Assembly: GCA_018001695.1 (NCBI GenBank)
Contig: JAGNHN010000020.1
Coordinates: 1-57,080 of the forward strand
Length of the DNA stretch: 57,080 bases
DNA from: Lentimicrobiaceae bacterium
Lineage (GTDB): Bacteria; Bacteroidota; Bacteroidia; Bacteroidales; JAGNHN01
Direction: 5' to 3'
The notes below the pieces were generated by a model that saw only the letters and a list, made by a program, of their open reading frames with translations, was not told where the DNA came from and did no database searches. Below are positions 33,753-43,588 of the stretch, one piece after another. Each line of letters begins with the position of its first letter. Position 1 is the first letter of the stretch. Both the position numbers and the translations under genes were made by a program.

Positions 33753-36700
33753 GATAAGCTTACGGACATACTTTTGGATCCTGGTATGGGTCCTGGCCGC
33801 TGCCCCCCTGGCAGCACAAAGTCTGATAGACCCGGTAAGCGGGTCACTGACCAGCTTCACACCTATTAACAGTGATTACGGACCACGGAATGTCACCAGT
33901 GGCACCAATCCGCATATCGGCATCGACTACCACCTGCCGCAGGGTGGGAAAGCATATGCGGTTAGTTCGGGTTCTATTCAGGTAATTTCTATTTCAGGGA
34001 GTAACCCGTTCATTCAAGTTGGGAACTGGAGGTATTTCCATATGTATTCAGGCCAGACGCCCGACATGCTGTGGCATTCCGTAATGGCGGAAGTCAATGT
34101 CACTCCGAAAGTCAATATTCCAGTAATATTTACAAGAAAGATTATCAATGGAAACCTTACTTCAACTAAAGCCCTGGCTGCTTCTCATGAGGGATGCAGT
34201 GTGAAGGATCCGACAACAAACGATATGTTGATCATCACAAAGCAGGTAAACGCTGGCGATTGGATATTCGTGTCGGACTCCAAGAATCACCTGCATATCG
34301 ATTTCAGTCCTGGCAGCCTGGATGGATGGGAGAATCCTCTGCTGTATATACAACACCAGGACCAATATGCGCCCACACCATCGGTTCATTTTCAGCGAAT
34401 ATACGGTAGCCAGGCAATAACGTTTCCGGATAGCATTACCTACGGGCATCCCATGATCATCTGCCCGGAGGCCAATATTGTCATGGATAAGGACCTGGAA
34501 AGCATGTCATTGTATACAACACCCGAAGGAGGAGCCCGCTCACTGATCCGCAGCTGGGCTTATTCACATCACCAGCTCAGCGGCATTCCCATGCGCGTTA
34601 AAAGCTCGCTTAGCGCCATCATGAATGCGGCAGACAGCGGGATTTATCCTTATCCCGGCCTCGTCAGTATCGACTATTTTAAGCATCATTTCCTGTCGCG
34701 GTTGCGCTCCGGTGGACAGGCGGCATTGTGCAACCTGGAAGCCCTGTATCCGGATGGCTATCACGACGTTGAGGTGGTGGCGACAGATATCACCAGCCAA
34801 AGCGCTACCCATACCAGGCGGATGATACTCGACAATTTCAAACCATTTGTCAGGGCGGTTAACGTCTCTACTGACAAGCTGCTGTACGGCGCAAATGCAT
34901 ACTGGGATGCCGGGGCAGAACAACTGGGCTGGACCATACAGAATATCGCCGGACAGTTCGCGACAGGCCAGAGCGATGCACATATCAGCATTCAGACTTC
35001 AGAACCCATGAAGCTCATGACGGTAAGCCTCACCTATGGCTATGTGCCAGTATGGGGTCAGATGCAGGCAAAAAACAGCAGCCGGACGGAATGGGAAGCC
35101 ACCATTCCGCAGGCAGCGTTGCAAGCGGCCATTCAGGCAGGTGCCACTGGTTTTCAGGCCCTTTGGTTCGGAGGTCAGGATCGCGCTGGTAATTCGCTCT
35201 TTGTTCCAAACTATCCTGGAATTACACCTTCCTATCTTATTCCAAAACGCAACAACGACGGGTCATGGTCCGGTTCCAGCTACAAGGCCCCGGATAACAA
35301 CCATGGCTTCTATCTCAAAACGGGACCCGGAGGTAACGCCCTGGATGCGGAATTCATCGCCAGTCAGACCATGGGAACATCACCGCTGGATGTGCTGTTT
35401 ACAGATGTATCCAGCGGCAGCCCGGTGCAGTTCTTCTGGAATTTTGGCAACGGTGCAGTCTCTACATCCATGCTTCCGGGAACGGTTACCTATACCAACG
35501 ATGGCAATTATCCTGTTTCCTACTCAGTCAGTCTTGCTGTGAAAAACACGGCGGGTCAGCAGGATATAGAATACAAGGTCCACTATATAACCGTGTATCC
35601 CAGCGGCCAGCCCGTGGTTCCGGAAGCAGCGTTCTCCTTCACGCAGTCTGGCCTTGGGGTTCCCAGTACCGTGAGCTTCGTGAACCAGTCCAAAGGCGAC
35701 CAACTGACCGCACACTGGGATTTTGACGATGGCAGTTCTTCCAATTCCTGGGCACCTGTGCATACCTTTACCACACCGGGATATTTCGATGTCGTGCTGA
35801 CGGTGACCAATCAGCAGGGCAATAGCGATGTTGCCGGGATGACGGTCTTTGTATACCCGGCCACCAGCGGCACACTCAGCGTGAACTTCGGCGTTAATGA
35901 ACCTTCCATGGCCGGTGATTTCTGCAAATTCACCGACCTGAGCACGGGCGTTCCCATGCTGATCAGAAGAATTTGGGATTTCGGGGATGGCCATATTCAG
36001 GAATATATCGGGAATCCAACGCATCTCTACTATACTTCCGGGGTATACCAGGTAAGGCTCGAAATGCGCGATTACCTCGACAATGTTCTGGGTGCCTGTT
36101 GCCGCATGGTGACAGTGCTCCCCAACGCCCTGCACAACCTTAGCCTTGATGTCAATCAGATCAAGGCAGGGGATGGTGCAAACGGCGATGCCTTTGGACA
36201 TGCTTTGGCCATTAACGGAATATGGATGTTTTCCGGTGCACCATATGATAACGATAAGGGGAGTTCATCCGGCGCCGTGTATGTTTACAGACTTCAACAG
36301 GATTCAACCTATGCCTTCCATCAGAAACTGGTCCCCTCTGCGGGTGCAGCCTACGATTACTTCGGAAAGTCGCTGGCTTCTGATGGGTCCTGGCTCCTGG
36401 CCGGTGCCCCGAAAAACGCCAATTATGGTAGCGGCAGGGTTTGGTTCTTTGAGTATGACGGAAACCTATGGCAGGAACGCCAGGTGATGGGATGTCCGGC
36501 ATCCTCCAAATACTTCTTCGGGTGGGCGGTTGATCTTAAAGGGGATGTAGCTATAGTGGGTGCAAAGGGGTCACCAAATAAATCCACAGGGATGGCTGTC
36601 GTTTACCGTCTGACGCAAGGCGCTTGGCAACAAGAGCAAATTCTGGTAAGTGGTCTGTCAGCCATAGATTATTTCGGGGAAGATGTAGCGATTGATGGAG

Positions 36701-37752
36701 ATCATCTGATATTGAGCCTGCGCCCTTCCAGTGGTGATAAAGTTCGCTTCTATCACTACAATGGTCAGACATGGTCGATGAATGTTGAAAAGAACCTCGT
36801 AGATGTGCAATCGCTGGATCTCGAATGCCCACTGGCCGTGATTGGAGACACCTGGCAAAACAAAGTATTGTTCTACAAGTATAACGGATCATCCTGGTAT
36901 TACGACGGTGCCCTGACACCGGATGACGGTGCACAAGGCAATGATGATTTTGGGTATGATGTCAGCCTGGCCGCTCCCTACCTCCTGGTAGGAACCCCAG
37001 GGGACGTAATCGGCGGTCAATCATCCGGCTCAGCCTATCTTTTCAAACGGAATCCCTATGGATATTGGTTTCAGCACCGAAAACTTTTGCCTTTAAGCGG
37101 GGAAAGCGGAGAGCGGTTTGGGAATTCGGTGGCTTTATCACATTCGCATGGTCTGACCGGTGCCCCAGGCTGGAAGTCTTCGCGTGGCAGCGTCTACACC
37201 TACCCTTACCTCACTGACCCCTGTGACAGGGTGATCAGGCTCTGTGACCATTTTCTGTCAGCGGGTGCATCCCAGACATGGGAAAGCGGCAGCTTCAGTA
37301 TGGGCGGACCAGGCTGTCAGGCCACCTTCTCGCCTGGCAGCACAGCTCACAGCTATACGCGCATGGGAGAGCTGAAGGATGGGTTTCTTGCCCTGGCAGG
37401 TAGCGAGTTCACGCTCACTGCTGTGCAATGCTATTCACCAGGTACCAAGTCCGGCATAGCATGTCCATGCCAATCAATACCAAGCGCATACAACATTGAA
37501 AGTCAAGATACTCATTACCCCCTCCAGGTCTTTCCGAATCCTGCCCGGGTTTGGGTAGAAGTCAGGTGTCCGGAATCCGCCAACCAAGCCGAGGTGAGGG
37601 TCTATAACGCGACAGGTGCCATGGTTTTCAGCAGAATGGTTCAGGAAGCATCCTGCATAATTGATGTTAGCAAATGGATACCAGGGTTATATATTATTGA
37701 CTGGCAAACGGAAGCGGGACAATACAGCAGAAATCTGATTATTGAACGCTAA
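33718..37752 (+). CDS. Giant secreted M23 peptidase/PKD/FG-GAP protein with T9SS sorting domain
   Basis: A 1344-residue exported multidomain protein. The ATG at 33718 is favoured by a GGAGGG sequence 7 nt upstream; 33712 is an in-frame alternative. After the signal peptide comes an M23-like lysostaphin domain with HIGID (His66, Asp70) and NHLHID (His191-His193), both zinc motifs of the family. A long linker region (about 230-540) follows. Next are three PKD domains (about 540-805, with WNFGNG, WDFDDG and WDFGDG), then FG-GAP/integrin-like repeats (about 815-1150, DAFGHALAINGIWMFSGAP, YFGKSLASDGSWLLAGAP). The T9SS sorting domain ends at NLIIER. It may cleave peptidoglycan or proteins outside the cell; the target is unknown. 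It is the last gene of the rightward block. Confidence 0.85.
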   Translation: MKGRLTNKVRNEISLRTYFWILVWVLAAAPLAAQSLIDPVSGSLTSFTPINSDYGPRNVTSGTNPHIGIDYHLPQGGKAYAVSSGSIQVISISGSNPFIQVGNWRYFHMYSGQTPDMLWHSVMAEVNVTPKVNIPVIFTRKIINGNLTSTKALAASHEGCSVKDPTTNDMLIITKQVNAGDWIFVSDSKNHLHIDFSPGSLDGWENPLLYIQHQDQYAPTPSVHFQRIYGSQAITFPDSITYGHPMIICPEANIVMDKDLESMSLYTTPEGGARSLIRSWAYSHHQLSGIPMRVKSSLSAIMNAADSGIYPYPGLVSIDYFKHHFLSRLRSGGQAALCNLEALYPDGYHDVEVVATDITSQSATHTRRMILDNFKPFVRAVNVSTDKLLYGANAYWDAGAEQLGWTIQNIAGQFATGQSDAHISIQTSEPMKLMTVSLTYGYVPVWGQMQAKNSSRTEWEATIPQAALQAAIQAGATGFQALWFGGQDRAGNSLFVPNYPGITPSYLIPKRNNDGSWSGSSYKAPDNNHGFYLKTGPGGNALDAEFIASQTMGTSPLDVLFTDVSSGSPVQFFWNFGNGAVSTSMLPGTVTYTNDGNYPVSYSVSLAVKNTAGQQDIEYKVHYITVYPSGQPVVPEAAFSFTQSGLGVPSTVSFVNQSKGDQLTAHWDFDDGSSSNSWAPVHTFTTPGYFDVVLTVTNQQGNSDVAGMTVFVYPATSGTLSVNFGVNEPSMAGDFCKFTDLSTGVPMLIRRIWDFGDGHIQEYIGNPTHLYYTSGVYQVRLEMRDYLDNVLGACCRMVTVLPNALHNLSLDVNQIKAGDGANGDAFGHALAINGIWMFSGAPYDNDKGSSSGAVYVYRLQQDSTYAFHQKLVPSAGAAYDYFGKSLASDGSWLLAGAPKNANYGSGRVWFFEYDGNLWQERQVMGCPASSKYFFGWAVDLKGDVAIVGAKGSPNKSTGMAVVYRLTQGAWQQEQILVSGLSAIDYFGEDVAIDGDHLILSLRPSSGDKVRFYHYNGQTWSMNVEKNLVDVQSLDLECPLAVIGDTWQNKVLFYKYNGSSWYYDGALTPDDGAQGNDDFGYDVSLAAPYLLVGTPGDVIGGQSSGSAYLFKRNPYGYWFQHRKLLPLSGESGERFGNSVALSHSHGLTGAPGWKSSRGSVYTYPYLTDPCDRVIRLCDHFLSAGASQTWESGSFSMGGPGCQATFSPGSTAHSYTRMGELKDGFLALAGSEFTLTAVQCYSPGTKSGIACPCQSIPSAYNIESQDTHYPLQVFPNPARVWVEVRCPESANQAEVRVYNATGAMVFSRMVQEASCIIDVSKWIPGLYIIDWQTEAGQYSRNLIIER

Positions 37753-37778
37753 CCGGGATAGTTCACCCCTGGGTTTGT

Positions 37779-40700
37779 CTACAGCAGTTGTTGCAGCAGG
37801 CCAATGGCGGATTCAATGTCTGGAATACTTTTGAAGGTGAGGGAGAGCCGTTCCTGGCTCTCCTTCATGCTGCAAGTACGGTAGTTGGCCTGCACGTATC
37901 GCAGAATTCGGGTGAATGCATCGGATTGGTAGTAGGGAGACTGCTGATCCTGGATGAAATAGCCGGTCATCCTTCCCTGCCGCAACACCAGGCGTTCAAA
38001 TCCCGCATCCCTGGCCAGCCAGCGCATCCGGATCGACTTGATTAAATCCTGGGTCTGGAGCGGGACAGGACCAAACCGGTCGACCAGACTTTCCCCGAAG
38101 GATGACAATCCCCTCTCGTCACCTACGCTGTCCAGTTCTTTATACAAGCTAAGACGCTCAGTGATATTGCTGACATACTGATCAGGGATCAGAAGCTCGA
38201 GATCAGTTTCTATTTGACAATCCGCGACATAGGATGTGATCATATGTTCCGGAAGCAGATCACGTAACTCACCCTGCTTCAGTTCCTGCAGCGCCTCGTC
38301 CAGGATTTTCTGGTACATTTCAAACCCGATCTCGGAGATGAAACCACTTTGTTCTGCCCCGAGAATATTTCCGGCACCCCGTATGTCAAGGTCTCGCATG
38401 GAGATATTGAAACCACTTCCCAGATCTGAGAATTCCTCAATGGCTTTCAGTCGCTTCCGGGCCTCTGTACTGAGGATGGAAAGCGGCGGTGCAAGTAAAT
38501 AGCAGAAGGCCTTGCGGTTGGAACGGCCAACACGGCCCCGCAACTGGTGCAGGTCGCTTAGGCCATAGTTCTGGGCATCATTGATGATAATGGTATTCAC
38601 ATTGGGAATGTCCAGCCCTGATTCCACGATGGTGGTAGCGACCAAAACATCATACTGCCCATCAATGAACTCGAGCATGATGTGCTCCAAATCTTTACCT
38701 TCCATCTGCCCATGCGCTACAACCACGGAGACACCCGGCGCAAACTTGCGGACCATATCGGCGACGTCGCCTATATTCTGCACCCGGTTGTGGATAAAAA
38801 ACACCTGTCCACCCCTGGCAACCTCATACTGTATGGCATCGCGGATCACCTCTTCTCCAAAGGCTCTCAGCTCCGTCTGGACAGCCTGGCGATTGGGCGG
38901 AGGTGTATTGATCACACTCAGGTCTCTGGCCCCCATCAGGCTAAACTGCAGGGTTCTGGGGATGGGTGTGGCAGTGAGGGTGAGGGTATCTATATTTACT
39001 TTCAGACTTTTCAGCCTTTCCTTGGCAGCCACCCCGAATTTCTGCTCCTCATCAATGATCAACAGCCCCAGATTCTTGAACGTCACATCCTGACTGAGTA
39101 TGCGATGGGTGCCGATCAGAATATCCACCTTACCTTCCTCCAGGTTTTTCAGGATTTGCTTCTGTTGCTTTGTGTCACGAAAGCGGTTCAGGTAATCTAC
39201 GCGGCACGGAAAATCCTTGAGCCTGTCGCTGAAGGTTTTGTAATGCTGCAGGGCCAGGATGGTCGTCGGCACCAGCAGGGCAACCTGCTTACTGTCAGCC
39301 ACCGCTTTAAATGCTGCTCGCAACGCCACCTCTGTTTTGCCGAAGCCAACATCCCCGCAAACCAGTCGGTCCATGGGAAAACTGGCTTCCATGTCCTGCT
39401 TGACATCCTGGGTGGCTTTATATTGATCTGGCGTATCCTCATAGATGAAAGAGGCTTCAAGCTCATGCTGCAAATAGGTGTCAGGAGCAAAAGCATAGCC
39501 TTCGCTGGATTTTCTCTTGGCATATAGTTTAATCAACTCAGCAGCGATGTCCTTGACCTTTTTCTTTGTCTTGTTTTTGAGGGTCTTCCAAACACCTGAG
39601 CCAAGCTTGTCGAGGCTGGGCTCTGTGCCCTCCTTGCCGATGTATTTTGAGATCCGGTGGAGGCTGTGAATGCTTACATATAGAAGATCATTGTTCTTAT
39701 AGACGATGCGCATGGCCTCCTGCTGCCGGCCATTGTTTTCAATCTTCTCCAGACCATCATACCTCCCAACACCATGATCGATATGGGTCACATAGTCTCC
39801 GGGTTGAAGATTGTACAGTTCTTTGATGGTGAGCGCTTCCCGGCTTTTGTATGAGTTTTTAAGCCGGAAGCGGTGGTATCTGTCGAAAATCTGATGATCT
39901 GTGAAGCAGGCCAATCCAAGCTCGGTATCGATGAAGCCCTCGTGCAGGGAGATGGGAATGACCGAAAAATCTACTGCTTCACCCTTTTTCCGGGCCTGAA
40001 TGTCCTCAACTATGGCATAGAAACGTTCCGCCTGCCGTGCATTGTCAGTGAAGATGAGGTTTTGAATGCCTTGCCGTGCATGATCGCGCAGGCTTCCCAA
40101 CAGCAGCTCAAAGTTCTTATTGAAAGAAGGCTGAGGCTGGATATTCAGCGAGAGATGTTCATCGGCGACCAGACTGCCGCGGGTTCCCCAGGTGATAAGG
40201 GGGAACTTGTCAAGGCCATCATTGAATACCCGTCCGTCTATATAGGTATCCTGAATATGTTGTACTTCATGCCCGCTTTCCGCCATGAAATGGCGGATAT
40301 GTTCATATTCCAGTTGGATGCGCTCGCTGACGAAATCCCGGTCATATACCCACCAGCAATATTTATCCTGCAGCACATCCATCAGGGAAGAACGGGTGGT
40401 TTCTGATGCTGAGAGTGATACATCCGGCAGCAGGCTGATGCTGGATAACCGCTCCCGGGACAATTGGGTGACTGCATTGAAGGTGCGCAGTGATCCTATC
40501 TTATCTCCATCAAATTCAATACGATATGGGTATTCATTTGCAAAGGAAAAGACGTCGATGATGCCACCCCGGAGCGCAAACTGCCCGGGCTCCGCTACGA
40601 AATCCACCCGCTCAAAAGAAAATTCCTCCAACATATCAGCGACAAAGTCCAGGTCGACTTTCTCTCCGGTTTTCAGGTTGAGGATTTTCTGCTGCAGGTA

Positions 40701-41132
40701 ATCCCGTTGCACTACCTTCTCCACCAAGGCTTCCGGGTACGTCACTACCATGAAGTGCCCGCGGGCAGCCCCGATGCGGTTGAGGACCTCTGCTCTCTGA
40801 AGAAGGTGATCATTGTCGCGCTGTCCGGGGTTGTAAGACTTCCGGTAGGATGTGGGAAAGAACAGTACTTTCTTGCGGATGTTCTCAGCATTGAGTTCTC
40901 CAAAGAGGCTTTCCAGGTCATTGAGAAAATAAGCAGCACTCTCCCGGTCGGGAAGCACAAACCAGTGTCCGGCGCGGCCTCTGGAGAAGACAGCAGCGGC
41001 GATCAGGGCAAGGGAAGAGCCTGCCAGGCCTGAGAGATGAACCTGATAAGGAGCCTGATAAACAGGCACATCCTGCAACTCGCCCAGCGCAGGATGTTGT
41101 GCATATAACCCTATAAGTTCTTTAAGGTCCAC
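37779..41132 (-). CDS. mfd: Transcription-repair coupling factor Mfd
   Basis: An 1117-residue helicase-like ATPase that pushes stalled RNA polymerase off damaged DNA and recruits UvrA. Domain order is normal: UvrB-homology region (about 1-350), CarD-like RNA polymerase interaction domain with YVTHIDHGVGRYDGL (about 450), RecG-like translocase with Walker A GDVGFGKTE (about 597), DEEQ box (about 694) and the QLRGRVGRS motif VI. The TRCF C-terminal domain closes it. The ATG is 8 nt after fbp, so the two are an operon. It converges with the giant secreted protein gene; a GC-rich hairpin between them lacks a T-run. Confidence 0.95.
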   Translation of the reverse strand: MDLKELIGLYAQHPALGELQDVPVYQAPYQVHLSGLAGSSLALIAAAVFSRGRAGHWFVLPDRESAAYFLNDLESLFGELNAENIRKKVLFFPTSYRKSYNPGQRDNDHLLQRAEVLNRIGAARGHFMVVTYPEALVEKVVQRDYLQQKILNLKTGEKVDLDFVADMLEEFSFERVDFVAEPGQFALRGGIIDVFSFANEYPYRIEFDGDKIGSLRTFNAVTQLSRERLSSISLLPDVSLSASETTRSSLMDVLQDKYCWWVYDRDFVSERIQLEYEHIRHFMAESGHEVQHIQDTYIDGRVFNDGLDKFPLITWGTRGSLVADEHLSLNIQPQPSFNKNFELLLGSLRDHARQGIQNLIFTDNARQAERFYAIVEDIQARKKGEAVDFSVIPISLHEGFIDTELGLACFTDHQIFDRYHRFRLKNSYKSREALTIKELYNLQPGDYVTHIDHGVGRYDGLEKIENNGRQQEAMRIVYKNNDLLYVSIHSLHRISKYIGKEGTEPSLDKLGSGVWKTLKNKTKKKVKDIAAELIKLYAKRKSSEGYAFAPDTYLQHELEASFIYEDTPDQYKATQDVKQDMEASFPMDRLVCGDVGFGKTEVALRAAFKAVADSKQVALLVPTTILALQHYKTFSDRLKDFPCRVDYLNRFRDTKQQKQILKNLEEGKVDILIGTHRILSQDVTFKNLGLLIIDEEQKFGVAAKERLKSLKVNIDTLTLTATPIPRTLQFSLMGARDLSVINTPPPNRQAVQTELRAFGEEVIRDAIQYEVARGGQVFFIHNRVQNIGDVADMVRKFAPGVSVVVAHGQMEGKDLEHIMLEFIDGQYDVLVATTIVESGLDIPNVNTIIINDAQNYGLSDLHQLRGRVGRSNRKAFCYLLAPPLSILSTEARKRLKAIEEFSDLGSGFNISMRDLDIRGAGNILGAEQSGFISEIGFEMYQKILDEALQELKQGELRDLLPEHMITSYVADCQIETDLELLIPDQYVSNITERLSLYKELDSVGDERGLSSFGESLVDRFGPVPLQTQDLIKSIRMRWLARDAGFERLVLRQGRMTGYFIQDQQSPYYQSDAFTRILRYVQANYRTCSMKESQERLSLTFKSIPDIESAIGLLQQLL

Positions 41133-41140
41133 TTGCTTGT

Positions 41141-42172
41141 TTACCTGGTACCGGAAGCAGGTGCTTCAAAGAAATCCAGAGAATGGGCTTGCATCAGTTC
41201 TTCAGCCTTTTCGACCATATGGCTGGAGCCGACAAAGAAAGGACAACGCTGATGAAGATGTTGGGGTTTAATATCCAATATTCTTCTGAAGCCATCGGAA
41301 GCTTTACCACCGGCTTGTTCCGCCAGCATGGCCACCGGGTTGCATTCATAGAGCAAGCGGAGCTTTCCTGAAGGGTTCTTTTTCGTTCCGGGATAAATAT
41401 AGATGCCACCACGTATCAGATTACGGTGGAAATCAGCCACCAGCGATCCGATATACCGCGTCGTATATGGCCTTAGGGTGCGGGGGTCATCTTCCTGGCA
41501 GTATTTGATATACCGCTTGACACCTTCCGGGAAATACATATAGTTGGCTTCATTGATCGAGTAGATCTGTCCATGTTCCGGTATCTTCATATTGGGATGA
41601 GAGAGCAGGAACAACCCAACCGAGGTGTCCAAAGTAAAACCGTTAACACCATTACCTGTGGTGTACACCAACATGGTTGAGGATCCGTAAATGACATAGC
41701 CGGCCGCAACCAACCGGTTACCGGGCTGCAGCAGATCTTCAATCCTGGCCGGCCCTTGTTCACTGATGCGTCGGTAAATCGAAAATATCGTTCCAATGCT
41801 GACATTGACTTCTATATTGGATGATCCGTCGAGGGGATCCATGGCCACGACGTATTTGGCATTCCGCGCTATTTCATTGTCAAAGATGATGACACCTTCA
41901 TCCTCCTCCGAAGCAATCGCGGCACACTGACCACCGGCACGGAGTGCAGCCTTGAAATGGTCATTGGCAAAGACATCCAGCTTTTTTTGCGCTTCCCCCT
42001 GCACATTTTGTTCGCCTGCATACCCCATGATATTGCCCAGCCCGGCTTTGTTGATCTCACGGTTGACGATCTTGGCCGCGATGCCAATATCATGCAGCAG
42101 GCGGCTCAGGTCGCCGGAGGCAAATGGAAATTCGGATTGCCGCTCGTTGATAAATTCTATCAGTGTCTTCAT
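41141..42172 (-). CDS. fbp: Fructose-1,6-bisphosphatase class I
   Basis: A 343-residue class I FBPase; hydrolyses fructose 1,6-bisphosphate in gluconeogenesis. The metal/phosphate site [20 protein letters not shown] (about 111-130) and the SEEDEG motif (88-93) are intact. The C-terminal region has the sugar-phosphate residues in [17 protein letters not shown] and [20 protein letters not shown], one base from the promoter consensus, lies upstream. It leads a likely operon with mfd and is divergent from lysC. Confidence 0.93.
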   Translation of the reverse strand: MKTLIEFINERQSEFPFASGDLSRLLHDIGIAAKIVNREINKAGLGNIMGYAGEQNVQGEAQKKLDVFANDHFKAALRAGGQCAAIASEEDEGVIIFDNEIARNAKYVVAMDPLDGSSNIEVNVSIGTIFSIYRRISEQGPARIEDLLQPGNRLVAAGYVIYGSSTMLVYTTGNGVNGFTLDTSVGLFLLSHPNMKIPEHGQIYSINEANYMYFPEGVKRYIKYCQEDDPRTLRPYTTRYIGSLVADFHRNLIRGGIYIYPGTKKNPSGKLRLLYECNPVAMLAEQAGGKASDGFRRILDIKPQHLHQRCPFFVGSSHMVEKAEELMQAHSLDFFEAPASGTR

Positions 42173-42267
42173 ACCTGTCTAATCTGCTGCAAATATCGCG
42201 ATTATACGGCAATCCTGCATAACCCGTGGATTTGCGAAATGGAGGAAGGTGCATGGATGGATTTATG

Positions 42268-42275
42268 TAATTTTG
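42268..42275 (+). promoter_or_regulatory. Putative -7 element upstream of lysC
   Basis: TAATTTTG matches TAnnTTTG at 8/8, 18 nt before the lysC ATG at 42294. Confidence 0.42.
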
Positions 42276-42293
42276 AAGCCATACGAAGCAAGC

Positions 42294-43574
42294 ATGCAGG
42301 TATATAAATTTGGTGGCGCTTCTGTAAAGGATGCCCCTTCGTTTCATCAGGTAGCAGAAATCCTGCGGAAGCATGGAGATCAACCCATGGTCATGGTTCT
42401 TTCGGCCATGGGAAAATCGACAAATGCCCTGGAATCCATCGTTCATGCTGTTTTTACCGGAAAGGACCCGCAGAACCTCATTTCCGGGCTGATCTCTTAC
42501 CATGAGGAAATTGCCAATTCCCTCATTCACCGTAGGAAAGATGCATTTTCTTCATCATGGAAGGCACTGATCCACGAACTCAGGCTTGCTTGCGAAACCG
42601 GTGCGGTTCGGGGCTATGATGAATTGTATGCACGCATCGTGCACATGGGTGAGCGAATGTCAACCCTCATTATGCATCACTTTCTCGAAGAGCAAAGTGT
42701 ACATAACATCCTGCTCGATGCCCGAGCCCTGATCCGTACAGGATCTGGTTACCGGGAAGCAACGGTGGACCGGGAGGCCAGCCTGGAGGCGGTATTGACC
42801 CATATTCCGGATGCCCTGAAAATGGCACCCCTTGTCCTTACCCAGGGATTTATCGGGAGCGGCCCTGATGGTGCTGCTGTCACCCTGGGACGTGAAGGAT
42901 CAGATTATACAGCTGCCTTGCTGGGAGCCATGCTTAAGGCTGAAGCAGTCACCATCTGGAAGGACGTGCCCGGTGTTTTAACAGCCGACCCCAGGGAGTT
43001 TCCGGATGCAGTACCCTATACAGAATTACCCTATAGCGAAGCCATCGAATTGGCTTATTATGGCGCCAAAGTGATACATCCCAAGACAGTGAAGCCGTTG
43101 AAGGAACTTAATATCCCTTTGTATGTCAGGCCTTTCGACGACCCATCTACCAGAGGAACCCGCATCTTTGGAGAAGAAACCGGATCACCCCGCCTTCCTT
43201 CGGTGATCCTGAAACGAGACGAAATCCTTGTCTCACTATTCCCACGTGACCTGTCCTTTGTAGATGAATCGACCCTGAGCCATATCTTCTCCGTGCTGTC
43301 TGAGAACAGCGTCGCCATCGACATGATGCAATTGTCGGCCCTGAGCTTTTCTTTCTGTGCTGCAGCGCATTCGGAGCTGATCAATATCATGACACGGCTC
43401 TTTGCCGACCGCTACCACATCCGCTATAACACGGATGTAACCATACTGACAATCCGTCACTACACGGAAGAGGCATTGCCGGAGATTCTAAAAGGCAAGC
43501 GGGTATTGCTCGAACAGAAAACCCGGCAAACCTGGCAATTCGTTTTCAGTGATATGCCGGTAGCCGGGTTGTAA
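42294..43574 (+). CDS. lysC: Aspartate kinase
   Basis: A 426-residue monofunctional aspartokinase, phosphorylating aspartate for the lysine, threonine and methionine branch. The N-terminal MQVYKFGGASVKDAP is the nucleotide-binding start; KFGGTSV is more common, and Ala replaces Thr here. The active-site region TLGREGSDYTAALLGAMLKA and the typical IWKDVPGVLTADPR follow. C-terminal ACT domains (about 320-426, LVSLFPRDLSFVDESTLSH) imply amino-acid feedback control. The ATG at 42294 is the family start; a longer frame from a GTG at 42249 lacks support. There is a full TAnnTTTG element 18 nt upstream. Confidence 0.92.
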   Translation: MQVYKFGGASVKDAPSFHQVAEILRKHGDQPMVMVLSAMGKSTNALESIVHAVFTGKDPQNLISGLISYHEEIANSLIHRRKDAFSSSWKALIHELRLACETGAVRGYDELYARIVHMGERMSTLIMHHFLEEQSVHNILLDARALIRTGSGYREATVDREASLEAVLTHIPDALKMAPLVLTQGFIGSGPDGAAVTLGREGSDYTAALLGAMLKAEAVTIWKDVPGVLTADPREFPDAVPYTELPYSEAIELAYYGAKVIHPKTVKPLKELNIPLYVRPFDDPSTRGTRIFGEETGSPRLPSVILKRDEILVSLFPRDLSFVDESTLSHIFSVLSENSVAIDMMQLSALSFSFCAAAHSELINIMTRLFADRYHIRYNTDVTILTIRHYTEEALPEILKGKRVLLEQKTRQTWQFVFSDMPVAGL

Positions 43575-43588
43575 TTCTTTGGATCTCC

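Noticed and set aside
33913..34310. N-terminal region of the giant protein as a separate peptidase gene
   Set aside because: The frame is continuous through the PKD, FG-GAP and T9SS parts; there is one start and one stop.
37753..37778. Hairpin AACC-GGG...CCC-GGTT between the giant protein gene and mfd
   Set aside because: The stem needs a bulge and neither side has a T-run, so it is not called as a terminator.
42231..42275. TTTG at 42231-42234 as the -33 partner of the lysC -7 element
   Set aside because: The 33-nt spacing is far longer than the usual spacing in Bacteroidota promoters.
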